A stretch of DNA of 64,000 bases from an uncultured Bacteroidia bacterium (GTDB lineage: Bacteria; Bacteroidota; Bacteroidia; Bacteroidales; UBA932). The notes under the pieces were generated by a model, which was not told the origin of the DNA, searched no databases, and was given only the letters and a program-made list of their open reading frames with translations. The stretch is taken from the NCBI GenBank assembly GCA_902784435.1, contig CACZUR010000020.1, positions 38,329 through 102,328 of the forward strand. The letters run 5' to 3'. The first letter of the stretch is position 1. The number at the start of each line of letters is the position of its first letter. Shown one piece after another: positions 9,313 through 17,824 of this stretch. Made by a program: the position numbers and the translations under genes.

Positions 9313-12300
9313 TTATTTAACAATACAAACGGCAACGCGGTTGGCCTCGGGACCCTTGGCGGAATCCTTATCGGAACCGGTTCCTGCAGAAGTAATACGG
9401 CTGGCGCTGATACCGGCGCTCTTAAGCAGGCTCACCACCTTGGCGGCACGCTCGGCGGAGAGTTCCTTGTTGCGCTCGGCCTTTCCGGTAGCGCTGTCGG
9501 CATAACCGGTGATGGTAATCTTGGCATCGGGATTGTCCTTCAGGATCTGGGCAATCTGACCCAGTTTGAAGGCCTCGTCCGGACGCAGTTCAGACTGGCC
9601 GATGAGGAAGAACAGGTTGTCCTCGTAAACACCCTTCAGGGTCTTGGCGGGAACTTCCACCTTCTTCTCCACCACCTTTTCGACCACCTTTTCCTTCACC
9701 ACTTCCTTGATGACCTCGCGGATTTCGGGGACGGAAGGAACGGGCGTGGAAACCTTGTTGGCGCTCTTCTTGCCGAAGGCCAGGTTGATACCGGCCACGA
9801 AGCCGATGCTCTTCGGATAAGCGGAGTAGTCTACACCGGGCGTAAGCGGGGTGGCACGGCGGGTATCCACTTCCGGATCATAGCCGGAGTACTTGGTGAG
9901 GCAGAACAGGTTGGTGCCGGTCACATAGAAGCGGACCTTGCTCAGATTCACCTTCTCCGTGAGTTTTTCGGGAAGGGTGTAGCCGATGGTCACGCTCTGC
10001 AGGCGCAGGAAGGAACCATCCTCCACGGCCCAGTCGCTGAAGATGGCGTTGCCGACGGCCGGGTTCCACATGGTCTTGCCGGCATTGGCAGCGCGCAGCT
10101 GGTCGGGGTCGGTGATGAGTTCGCCGGTGGTCCAGTCTACGTTGGTCCAGCGGTTGTCCACGTTCATCATGTTGATGAGGTTGCGGTTGTAGTACTTACG
10201 CGAGCTGGTGAATTCCACCTTGTTGGCGTTGTACACCTGGTTGCCGATCATGAAGTTGAAGTTGGCGCTGAAGTCGATGCCCTTGAAATAACCGGAGAGG
10301 TTGAAACCGCCGGTGAAATCGGGAGCGGCATTGCCGATGACCGTACGGTCGGCCACAGTCACCTTGCCGTCACCGTTCAGGTCCAGGTACTTGGGAGCGC
10401 CGGGGCGCAGGTAGTCACCGCCGATGATACTGGAATCGTCGGCCACTCCCTCGTTGAGCACCCACTTGGTGCCGTTCCAGGTGAAGTCGTCCACGGAATA
10501 CATGCCGTCGCTCTTGTAACCGAACATATTGCCCATCGGCTGGCCCACCTGGACAATGTAGTCGTCACCGATTTCGGTGGAAGCCCAGTAGGACTGTGCG
10601 CGGATGCTCTCCAGGCCGCCCAGGCTGGTGACACGGTTCTGGTTGTAGGCGATGTTGCCACCGATGTTCAGGGAGAAGTCCTTGTTGGAAACGATGGGGG
10701 CGTTCAGGGTGAGTTCCACACCGCGGTTGCGGGTAGAGCCGATGTTCTGATACTGGCTGTCGTAACCGGAACCGGGGATGGGGAAGTTGATGAGCAGGTT
10801 CTTGGTATCGTTCTGGTAGGCCTCGATACTACCGCTCAGGCGGCTCTGGAACAGGGAGAAGTCCAGGCCGATGTTGTGGGTGTAAGTGGTTTCCCACGTC
10901 AGGTCGGGGTTGTTCAGGATCTTGCCGGCGGTAAAGATGTTCTGCGACATGGAGATCCAGGAGCTGGTAGAAGAAGCGTATTCCTTGAGCAGCTGGCCCG
11001 AAGGGATGTTGTTGTTACCGGCGGTACCGAAGCTGTAACGGAGCTTGAGCTGGTCCAGCCAGCTGTGGGCGTTGTCCATCCAAGGTTCGTTGGAGATGGT
11101 CCAGGATGCGGCGGCGGAGGGGAAGAAGCCCCAGCGGTGACCGCGGGCGAACTTGGAGGAGCCGTCGGCGCGGAGCGTCACACCAAGGGAATACTTGTGC
11201 TTGTAGTCATAATTCACACGGCCGAAGAAGGACAGGAGTTTGTCGTCGGCGCTGATGTGGTTGTTGGAGGAAGCCGGAACACCGGAAGCCATGAAGTTCC
11301 AGGCCATGGTGGCATCGTAGAAGAGCGGGAAACCATCCACCATATCGGTGATGGTATTGCTCTTGGTGATGGTCATTTCCTCACCCAGGAGGGCCGTCAG
11401 GGAGTGGTCGTCGTTGTTCAGGAGCTTCTCGAAGTCGTAATTGAGGGTATTCGTATTACGATAACGGGTGCGGAAAGCCTCCTTGTGCTGGGTGGAAGGC
11501 GTATTCTTCACGGTAGAGTTGTTGGCCACATAGTAAGTGGTGAGGCCGTAGAAACGGTCGTCGCCCTGCCGATAGTCTTCCAGACCGCCTTCAATCTTGA
11601 GTTTCAGATTGTCGATGATGGTCCAGTTGAAGGCTGCGTTGGCATTCCAGGTAGAGCGGATGCGCTTGGAATCATTGTCTGCGACGGAGCGGAGCGGCGG
11701 AGCGTTGTCGCCATAGTCCTGCTCCAGGTCGGAGTCGGTGGTAATGGCGGCCACGGGGATGGGTGCATAGGCCACGGCGTGCTTGAGACGGCCGTTGCCG
11801 GCCGTGGAGCCCTGGTCGTTGATGCCGTTGGCACCGGAGCCGCGTACGTTGATCTTGGAATAACGGACGTTCACATCCACGCTGGTGGTGGTGGAAGTCT
11901 TGAAGTTGGCCTTGAAGCTCAGGTTGTCCCTGATGTAGTTGGAACCGGCCATGATGGCGTTGTCGCCCATGTGGGCGTAGCCCAGGGTCCAGTTGAAGTT
12001 TTCACCGCTGCCGGAGATGGAAGCATCGGCGCTCATGGAAGAGCCGGTATTGCCGAAGACAGCATCCACCCAGTTGTTGGTGGGAAGGCCCCTGTAAAGG
12101 TCGATGTCACTCCACGAGCCGAAGTAAGGGAGGTAGTTGTCCTTCACCTTGCCGCGGATGCTGGCCAGTTCGTACTGGAAACGCACGAAGTTGTCGGCAT
12201 CCATGGCCACGATGGCGTTTTTGTTGGCCATGGTCTTGAGACCGTAGTAGGCGTTGAATTTCACGCTCACTTTCTGGCCTTTCTCGGCGCTCTTGGTGGT

Positions 12301-12978
12301 CACGATCACAACGCCGTTGGCACCACGGGAACCGTAGATGGCGGTGGAGAAAGCGTCCTTGAGCACGTCGATGGAAGCGATTTCCGAAGAGGAGATGTCG
12401 TTGATGGATTCCACCGGGAAGCCGTCCACGATGTACAGCGGGCTGCTGTCCTGGGTAATGGAACCGCCACCACGGACGCGGATCTTGATGTCGGCGTCGG
12501 GGTCGCCTTCGGTGGTGACCACGGACACGCCGGCCATCTTACCGGAGAGAGCCTGCGACACGGAGGTAACAGGCTGCTCGGCCAGTTTGTCGGATCCCAC
12601 GGAGGAGACGGAGCCCAGCAGGTCGCGGCGCTTGACCGTCGCATAACCTACCACTACCACCTCGTCCAGGAAGGTCTGGTCGGCCTTCAGGACCACGTTG
12701 ATCTCCGTCTGACCGGCGATGGCGATGGTCTGTTCCGCCAGGCCGATGAAGGAGAAAACCAGGTTCGTCGCACCTTCGGGAACGGTGAGCACATAGTCAC
12801 CGTCAATACCGGTGATGGTTCCGACGGTGGTGCCTTCCACCAGGACGCCGGCTCCAATCAGCGGTTCGCCGGTCTCGTCGGTCACGATACCCTTAACGGT
12901 AGTCTGTGCCAACGCCGTAGCGGCGATCCCCAAGCAAAGTGCTAGCGAAAGAAGGAGTTTCTTTGCAAAACTTTTCAT
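9313..12978 (-). CDS. SusC-type TonB-dependent transporter fused to a C-terminal OmpA-like domain
   Basis: Outer-membrane oligosaccharide importer. The 1221-residue protein has a signal peptide (MKSFAKKLLLSLALCLGIAA), a carboxypeptidase-like domain (TTVKGIVTDETGEPLIGAGV), a TonB-box-like region (DEVVVVGYATVKRRDL), a plug domain (VTSVSQALSGKMAGVSVV, VRGGGSITQDSSPLYIVDG) and a beta-barrel ending around residue 1071 with SIGFVAGINLAFGKK. Normally such proteins stop there. Here about 150 residues follow: a charged linker (EIREVIKEVVKEKVVEKVVE) and an OmpA-like fold (about 1112-1221) with LFFLIGQSELRPDEAF, ITITGYADSATG and NKELSAERAAKVVSLL, resembling the peptidoglycan-associated domain of Bacteroidales OmpA proteins. 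The frame is open throughout. The fusion would tether the transporter to peptidoglycan, which is inference. Confidence 0.93.
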   Translation of the reverse strand: MKSFAKKLLLSLALCLGIAATALAQTTVKGIVTDETGEPLIGAGVLVEGTTVGTITGIDGDYVLTVPEGATNLVFSFIGLAEQTIAIAGQTEINVVLKADQTFLDEVVVVGYATVKRRDLLGSVSSVGSDKLAEQPVTSVSQALSGKMAGVSVVTTEGDPDADIKIRVRGGGSITQDSSPLYIVDGFPVESINDISSSEIASIDVLKDAFSTAIYGSRGANGVVIVTTKSAEKGQKVSVKFNAYYGLKTMANKNAIVAMDADNFVRFQYELASIRGKVKDNYLPYFGSWSDIDLYRGLPTNNWVDAVFGNTGSSMSADASISGSGENFNWTLGYAHMGDNAIMAGSNYIRDNLSFKANFKTSTTTSVDVNVRYSKINVRGSGANGINDQGSTAGNGRLKHAVAYAPIPVAAITTDSDLEQDYGDNAPPLRSVADNDSKRIRSTWNANAAFNWTIIDNLKLKIEGGLEDYRQGDDRFYGLTTYYVANNSTVKNTPSTQHKEAFRTRYRNTNTLNYDFEKLLNNDDHSLTALLGEEMTITKSNTITDMVDGFPLFYDATMAWNFMASGVPASSNNHISADDKLLSFFGRVNYDYKHKYSLGVTLRADGSSKFARGHRWGFFPSAAASWTISNEPWMDNAHSWLDQLKLRYSFGTAGNNNIPSGQLLKEYASSTSSWISMSQNIFTAGKILNNPDLTWETTYTHNIGLDFSLFQSRLSGSIEAYQNDTKNLLINFPIPGSGYDSQYQNIGSTRNRGVELTLNAPIVSNKDFSLNIGGNIAYNQNRVTSLGGLESIRAQSYWASTEIGDDYIVQVGQPMGNMFGYKSDGMYSVDDFTWNGTKWVLNEGVADDSSIIGGDYLRPGAPKYLDLNGDGKVTVADRTVIGNAAPDFTGGFNLSGYFKGIDFSANFNFMIGNQVYNANKVEFTSSRKYYNRNLINMMNVDNRWTNVDWTTGELITDPDQLRAANAGKTMWNPAVGNAIFSDWAVEDGSFLRLQSVTIGYTLPEKLTEKVNLSKVRFYVTGTNLFCLTKYSGYDPEVDTRRATPLTPGVDYSAYPKSIGFVAGINLAFGKKSANKVSTPVPSVPEIREVIKEVVKEKVVEKVVEKKVEVPAKTLKGVYEDNLFFLIGQSELRPDEAFKLGQIAQILKDNPDAKITITGYADSATGKAERNKELSAERAAKVVSLLKSAGISASRITSAGTGSDKDSAKGPEANRVAVCIVK

Positions 12979-13023
12979 TGGATTTGGATTTTGGTTAATA
13001 ATTTAGTTAGGTATTGTTGTCTG

Positions 13024-14964
13024 TTACAATTTCTTGTAGGTGGCCCCGGCATTGCCGCCGGCCACGATATCCTTCACCAGATAGTGCAGGTACATTTCCA
13101 GGTTGGTGTAGCGGCCCTTCGGGTCCAGGTTCTTGCCCTGGGCGTCGGCGGCGCTGCTCTTGTTCAGGCCGAACTGCTCTTCGAACCAGTTGGGCATCCC
13201 GTCACTGTCGGCATCCTTCAGGCGGTCGTCGTTGGCGTCGAAGGTGTATACCGGCCAGCCGTTCACCCAGGTTTCATCGGCCACGTCGGTCTGGGTGTCG
13301 ATGAGACCCTTGTAGGAACGCTCCACGCTCTTCCCTTCCTTGTTCTTGGGATTGGTGTTGCTGCCTTCGTACTTATAGGTGCCCTTCTTGGTTTCGTCGG
13401 CGATGCGCGCATCGATCCGGTCGCGGGAATAGCTGGCGCCCACATAGCTCAGGACCGGGTCGAAGCAGGCCGATGCCGAATGGACACTCTGGTAGCAGTC
13501 CATGGCGTAAGGGCTGTCGGCCTGGATGTCCGCCACCTTGGACGCATCGATATAAACACCTGTAGGAGAGGATGTCCCTGCCGTCCAGTTGTTGGAATTG
13601 ACCTCACTGCTGCCTTCCAGAATATTGCCGTCCAAGTAAAAATGGCCGGGCAGGATGGTGCCGCCGCAATTGCTGCAGGAAGTGGTGGGCTGCAGGAGCC
13701 AGCGATGGTTGGAAGGGGTGACGGGACCGGGTTTGTAGTAATTGTTGAAGAAGTTGTACTTGCGGTATTCGCTGCCGTTATTGGAGGAACTTTCGCCGCC
13801 GTAGCAGGTATTGCCTTCCCAGTTGTAAACCACGTTGTTGAAAATGGAAACGGGGCCCTTCTGGTGGGAGACAAAATCGTGGTCGATGCGCGGATTGCGG
13901 CTGTCGTGGTGGGCCAGCAGGTTGTGGTGGTAGGTGGCGTTGGTACCGCCCCAGATACCGCCATAACCATGAGGGCCTTTGTCGTGGACCGAGTTCCGGA
14001 GGCTTTCGGAAACGATGTTCCACTGGAAGGTGAAGTCTTTCATGCCGTAGAAAGAGGCACATTCATCTGTGCTCCAGCTCACCGAGCAGTGGTCGATGAT
14101 GATGTTCTGGAAGGAGTCGCCGTATTTGTCCATCACCTGCATGGCGTCGTCTTCCGTCTTGGCCTCGTCCCCCATCCGGCAGCGGATGAAACGGACAATC
14201 ACGTTGTTGGCGTGAATGCGGAAGGTGTAATTCTTGATGCAGATGCCGTCGCCGGGGGCCGTCTGGCCCGCGATGGTGAGGTCTCCGTTCTTGATCTGGA
14301 GCTGGCTCTTCAGGGCGATGGTGCCGGCCACGTCGAAGACGATGGTGCGGGCGCCGGTCTGGTTCACGGCCCAGCGGAGGGTCCCTTCCGTATTGGTATC
14401 TTCCAGGGAAGTCACGTGCAGCACCTTGCCGCCGCGGCCGCCGGTGGTGTACATGCCGCCGCCCTCGGCGCCGGGGAAGGCGCGGGCCTGCCCGTCCTCC
14501 TCTTCCACCTCGGGAATACCGAACTGGCTGTAGAATTTGCTCAGGTCGGGGTCGGTGCCTGTGCCGGGATTATCGGTAGTGCCTGCGGTCTTGGCCTCCA
14601 AGGTGGCCGCGCCGGAAGTGACACCATCGGCCACGGCCTTCACGGAGAAGGTATAGGTGGTGGCCTTTTCCAGGTTTTTCACCTCTACGTTGCGGTTGCT
14701 GGTATTGCCGCTGTCCACGCTCTGGGTGCCTTTGGAAATGGTCCATGTATAGCCTTTGGCGCCCTGCACGGCCGTCCACTGGAATGTGAGGGAGGTCTCG
14801 GTGGACTTGCGCAGCTCCAGACCGGTGGGGGCGCTCAAACTGGCGGGCGTGCCGCCGCCGTTACCGCCATTGCCGCCGGGGGTCTCGGGGTTTTCCTTGT
14901 TTCCACCGCAGGACAGGGCTGCGAGGACGATCCCCAGGTAAAAGAAAAAGCGTCTCGTTTTCAT
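13024..14964 (-). CDS. Pectate lyase, polysaccharide lyase family 1, with fibronectin type III domain
   Basis: Cleaves polygalacturonan by beta-elimination, probably at the cell surface. The 646-residue protein starts with a lipoprotein signal (FYLGIVLAALSCGGNKE) and a glycine-rich linker. A fibronectin type III domain (about 42-127) precedes the PL1 parallel beta-helix (about 160-540): AFPGAEGGGMYTTGGRGG, TIAGQTAPGDGICIKN, IIIDHCSVSWSTDE and NLLAHHDSRNPRID, the last containing the catalytic-site Arg region. A calcium-binding-like DADSDGMPNWFEEQFGLN follows near the C-terminus. Its start codon overlaps the GH105 stop (ATGA, 14961-14964). It lies immediately upstream of SusC in the operon. Confidence 0.93.
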   Translation of the reverse strand: MKTRRFFFYLGIVLAALSCGGNKENPETPGGNGGNGGGTPASLSAPTGLELRKSTETSLTFQWTAVQGAKGYTWTISKGTQSVDSGNTSNRNVEVKNLEKATTYTFSVKAVADGVTSGAATLEAKTAGTTDNPGTGTDPDLSKFYSQFGIPEVEEEDGQARAFPGAEGGGMYTTGGRGGKVLHVTSLEDTNTEGTLRWAVNQTGARTIVFDVAGTIALKSQLQIKNGDLTIAGQTAPGDGICIKNYTFRIHANNVIVRFIRCRMGDEAKTEDDAMQVMDKYGDSFQNIIIDHCSVSWSTDECASFYGMKDFTFQWNIVSESLRNSVHDKGPHGYGGIWGGTNATYHHNLLAHHDSRNPRIDHDFVSHQKGPVSIFNNVVYNWEGNTCYGGESSSNNGSEYRKYNFFNNYYKPGPVTPSNHRWLLQPTTSCSNCGGTILPGHFYLDGNILEGSSEVNSNNWTAGTSSPTGVYIDASKVADIQADSPYAMDCYQSVHSASACFDPVLSYVGASYSRDRIDARIADETKKGTYKYEGSNTNPKNKEGKSVERSYKGLIDTQTDVADETWVNGWPVYTFDANDDRLKDADSDGMPNWFEEQFGLNKSSAADAQGKNLDPKGRYTNLEMYLHYLVKDIVAGGNAGATYKKL

Positions 14965-16166
14965 AGCATTTCGTATTCCAAAGCCGCCCAGATGAGCGGG
15001 CCCATACCCTTGGGATCATTCGAGCGTATGGGTTCGTGAATGTAATAGTCGTAGTCTCCCCTGCGGTTGCCCTTGCCCCCCAGACCGGCCACTTCACAGC
15101 ACTGGTCCAGGTTCACCAGGCCGTCCTTGTCGGTGCGGACGAAGGTCTTCAGCAAGGATTCATAGGCATGGACGGCCCCTTCCTGGTTGCCCAGGATGCC
15201 CAGCCGGCAGCCCTTGAGCCAGGCGTACACGAACATGGCGCTGCAGGTGGCCTCCAGGTAATTGCCTTCTGCGTAGGGCCGGTCCAGCACTTGGAACCAC
15301 ATGCCCGTCTGCTGGTCGGCATACACCTGGATGGAATCGATGACGGTGCCCAGCAGCTGGATCAGGGCATCGGCGTATTCGCTCACGGGAAGGATTTCAA
15401 TCACGTCGGCGAGGGCCATCGCATACCAGCCCATGGCACGGCCCCAGGCGTGGTCGCTCTGGCCGGTCTCCGCGTTGCACCAGAACATGCTGCGGGAGGA
15501 GTCCCAGGCATGGCGCAGCAGGCCGGTTTCCGGGTCCAGGGTGTGTTCGTACACCAGCTGGAACTGCAGCACGATGTCGGCATAATTGCGGGCGCGCTCC
15601 AGGCTGTCCGTCACATAACGGCGGGTATATTCCGCATAGAAAGGCTGGCCCATGTACAGGCCGTCCAGCCACATCTGCTCCGGATACACGGCCTTGTGCC
15701 AGAAACCGCCTTCCGGGGTGCGGGGCTGGTCCAGCAGCTGGCTGTAAAGCGTATCCATGGCCGTTTTGTACTTCTCTTTTCCGGTGATGTCGTACAGTTG
15801 GAACAGCGTACGGCCGGGGCACACATGGTCCAGGGAGAAGTTGGATTTCTTGTACTTGTAAATGGTGCCGGTACTGTCGATGATGGCGTCATACCAGGCA
15901 TCCACGTAGCTCAGGACAGATTCCCGGTCAAGCCGGGAATGACGGGTGTCATGGCCGGCCTGACCGGCCATCTGCCAGACATCCAGCAGGGCCTTGAGTT
16001 CCAGGCCGGTGGTGTAGTTCCACTTGAGCTTGCCTTCCTGGCCGTCTATGTAGCTGGCCTCGGGGCAGCGGGCCATCTCGCTGCGCACCACCTGTAAAGA
16101 CAGCGGGGCCTTGGCCGTGCAGGCGGTCAAGGCTAACGCGCAAAGTATGAATAATTTCCGCATCAT
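14961..16166 (-). CDS. Unsaturated rhamnogalacturonyl/galacturonyl hydrolase, GH105, with in-frame insertion
   Basis: Removes the unsaturated uronic acid from lyase products. The 401-residue lipoprotein begins MMRKLFILCALALTACTAKA. (alpha/alpha)6-barrel motifs of GH105 are present: WNYTTGLELKALLDVWQ, PEQMWLDGLYMGQPFYAEY (contains the probable catalytic Asp), LRHAWDSS and SDHAWGRAMGWYAMALADVI. Between LLDVWQ and SYVDAWYDAI lies MAGQAGHDTRHSRLDRESV, encoded by a double hairpin (15920-15971) and alien to the family. It overlaps both neighbours as ATGA, so CE12-CE8, GH105 and PL1 are probably translationally coupled. Whether it prefers galacturonyl or rhamnogalacturonyl ends cannot be told from sequence. 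Confidence 0.93.
   Translation of the reverse strand: MMRKLFILCALALTACTAKAPLSLQVVRSEMARCPEASYIDGQEGKLKWNYTTGLELKALLDVWQMAGQAGHDTRHSRLDRESVLSYVDAWYDAIIDSTGTIYKYKKSNFSLDHVCPGRTLFQLYDITGKEKYKTAMDTLYSQLLDQPRTPEGGFWHKAVYPEQMWLDGLYMGQPFYAEYTRRYVTDSLERARNYADIVLQFQLVYEHTLDPETGLLRHAWDSSRSMFWCNAETGQSDHAWGRAMGWYAMALADVIEILPVSEYADALIQLLGTVIDSIQVYADQQTGMWFQVLDRPYAEGNYLEATCSAMFVYAWLKGCRLGILGNQEGAVHAYESLLKTFVRTDKDGLVNLDQCCEVAGLGGKGNRRGDYDYYIHEPIRSNDPKGMGPLIWAALEYEML
15920..15971. repeat. Double-hairpin element inside the GH105 gene (MAGQAGHD type)
   Basis: ATTCCCGG (15920-15927) pairs with CCGGGAAT (15933-15940), and ATGGCCGG (15951-15958) with CCGGCCAT (15964-15971). Layout and 5-nt loops match the uxaA copy at 2091-2149; the first stem differs but is still self-complementary. 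Encodes MAGQAGHDTRHSRLDRES on the minus strand. Confidence 0.85.
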
Positions 16167-17824
16167 TTATTGTTATAGGGATCCCAGACAATGCCATCCT
16201 GCTCTTGGAACATCACTTTCTGGAAAGTGTATTCCTTCAGGTCTTTTGCCTTAAGCTGGTGCGCCCACTTTACGCGGGGGCCCTGCGCTCCGGGACCGGT
16301 ATTGCCGTATTCGGCATAATAGGAATTCTTCTTGGTATCGGGCTTACCCTCCTTCTCCCAGTCGTGCCAGCCTTCGGGGAGGATGTGCTTTCCCAGTTCG
16401 CAGCCGATGAACACCGTCTTGGCATAGGCGCCCCAGGGGCGGCCCAGGTAGCACTTGTCGATTCCCTCGTCGGCCGTCAACTTGCAGTTCACAAAGACAT
16501 AGCCGTACTTCTGCCCCTGCAGGGTGCTGGCGGCCGTCACATAGCTGTTTTTCTTGCTGTGGATGGTACAGCCCTCGAAATAGGCGATGCTGGTGCCGAA
16601 GATAAAGTCCGTAGTACCCTCTATGTAGCAGTCTTTGAAATAGTTGCGCTTAATGCCCCCGAACTTGCCATAGCGGCCGTAAGTATAGAGGGTATCCTGG
16701 TTGCCGATAAAGCGGCAGCGGTTGAAAAAGAGGAAATCCCCGTCCGTGAACACGGCCACGGCCTGGCCGATCTCCTTGCCTTCGCCGGAAGTATTCTCGA
16801 AGGTGATGTCCTCGAAGGTGATGTAGCTGGCGTGGATGTAGATGGAAGCGCTGCCGGAAGTGCCCATGGGGAAATCCCGGCCGGGCCACATCTTCTTGGC
16901 ATACTTGTCAAAGGTAAAGATGGTTTCCGCTGCGCACTCCCCTTTGAAATGCACGCGGAACTTGGTGTGGGGGATGCTGATTCCCTCCTTGTAAACGCCT
17001 TTTCGCACCAGTACGTCGGTAATTTCCTGGTGGCTGTAGTCCGGAATGGCATTCACGGCCTCCTGTACGGTCATATAGTCCCCGTGGCCGTCGGCCGACA
17101 CCACAATATGATAATACTGCAGGTGCTGCGCGAGTTCCGGAAGCTGCTGCTTCACCAGGCCGCACACCATTTCCGTCACCTTGCGGGCGCCGGCGGGCAC
17201 CAGATGGGTGTTGTCGTCCTTGCCGGTGGAAATCATGAAATAGGCCTTGGAGGCCTCGTCGCCCAGACCCTCGATCCAGTCCAGGGTGGGGGTGGTCATA
17301 TCCAGCAGGGTAACGTTCTTTTCCGCCGCCACGGCCTTCATGGCTGCAGGATAGTCCGTGTGGCAATTGCGGTCCAGTTTCCCCTGCTTGAACCACCTTC
17401 TTGCGATGGGGGTAAGCAGCACGGGCGTACCGCCTTTTTCGCGTACCCCGTCAATGAACGTGCGCAGGTTGTCCTGATAGGCGCCCCAGGGGGCGGCATA
17501 GCGCGCGGGGTCGTCGGCCTTGGCATCGTTGTGACCGAACTGGATGAACACATAGTCGCCGGGCTTCACGGCCTGGTACACCTTGTCCCACAGTCCCAGG
17601 TCTATGAAACTCTTGGTGCTGCGCCCGTTCTGGGCATAATTGATCACCTGCACCTGGGCGGGATCCAGGAAATTCTGGAACATCATGCCCCAGCCCCTTT
17701 CGGCGCCGGCCTTGGGAAGGTCCTTTTCGGCCATGGTGCTGTCCCCCATCAGGTGGACGGTGGTAAAAGAGGACAGGCCCAACCACAGAAGAGCCGCGGC
17801 GGCCGCCACAACGAACTTTTTCAT
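16163..17824 (-). CDS. Two-domain pectin esterase: SGNH acetylesterase (CE12-like) plus pectin methylesterase (CE8)
   Basis: Removes acetyl and methyl esters so that lyases and polygalacturonase can act. The 553-residue protein has a signal peptide and then an SGNH domain (about 20-240): HLMGDSTMAEKD (block I, nucleophile Ser), NYAQNGRSTKSF, FIQFGHNDAK (block III) and DNTHLVPAGA (block V, Asp/His). The C-terminal CE8 domain (about 245-545) has GDYMTVQEAVNAIPDY, QAVAVFTDGDFLFFNRCRFI with GNQDTLYT, YIEGTTDFIFGTSIAYFEGC (catalytic Asp) and YLGRPWGAYAKTVFIGCELG. CE12-CE8 fusions are known from Bacteroidota pectin loci. It overlaps GH28 upstream and GH105 downstream by ATGA junctions. Confidence 0.94.
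   Translation of the reverse strand: MKKFVVAAAAALLWLGLSSFTTVHLMGDSTMAEKDLPKAGAERGWGMMFQNFLDPAQVQVINYAQNGRSTKSFIDLGLWDKVYQAVKPGDYVFIQFGHNDAKADDPARYAAPWGAYQDNLRTFIDGVREKGGTPVLLTPIARRWFKQGKLDRNCHTDYPAAMKAVAAEKNVTLLDMTTPTLDWIEGLGDEASKAYFMISTGKDDNTHLVPAGARKVTEMVCGLVKQQLPELAQHLQYYHIVVSADGHGDYMTVQEAVNAIPDYSHQEITDVLVRKGVYKEGISIPHTKFRVHFKGECAAETIFTFDKYAKKMWPGRDFPMGTSGSASIYIHASYITFEDITFENTSGEGKEIGQAVAVFTDGDFLFFNRCRFIGNQDTLYTYGRYGKFGGIKRNYFKDCYIEGTTDFIFGTSIAYFEGCTIHSKKNSYVTAASTLQGQKYGYVFVNCKLTADEGIDKCYLGRPWGAYAKTVFIGCELGKHILPEGWHDWEKEGKPDTKKNSYYAEYGNTGPGAQGPRVKWAHQLKAKDLKEYTFQKVMFQEQDGIVWDPYNNK

Noticed and set aside
10876-12945. A 689-residue open frame opposite the SusC gene
   Set aside because: Shadow frame: Val/Gly/His-rich, without motifs, fully covered by the SusC coding sequence.
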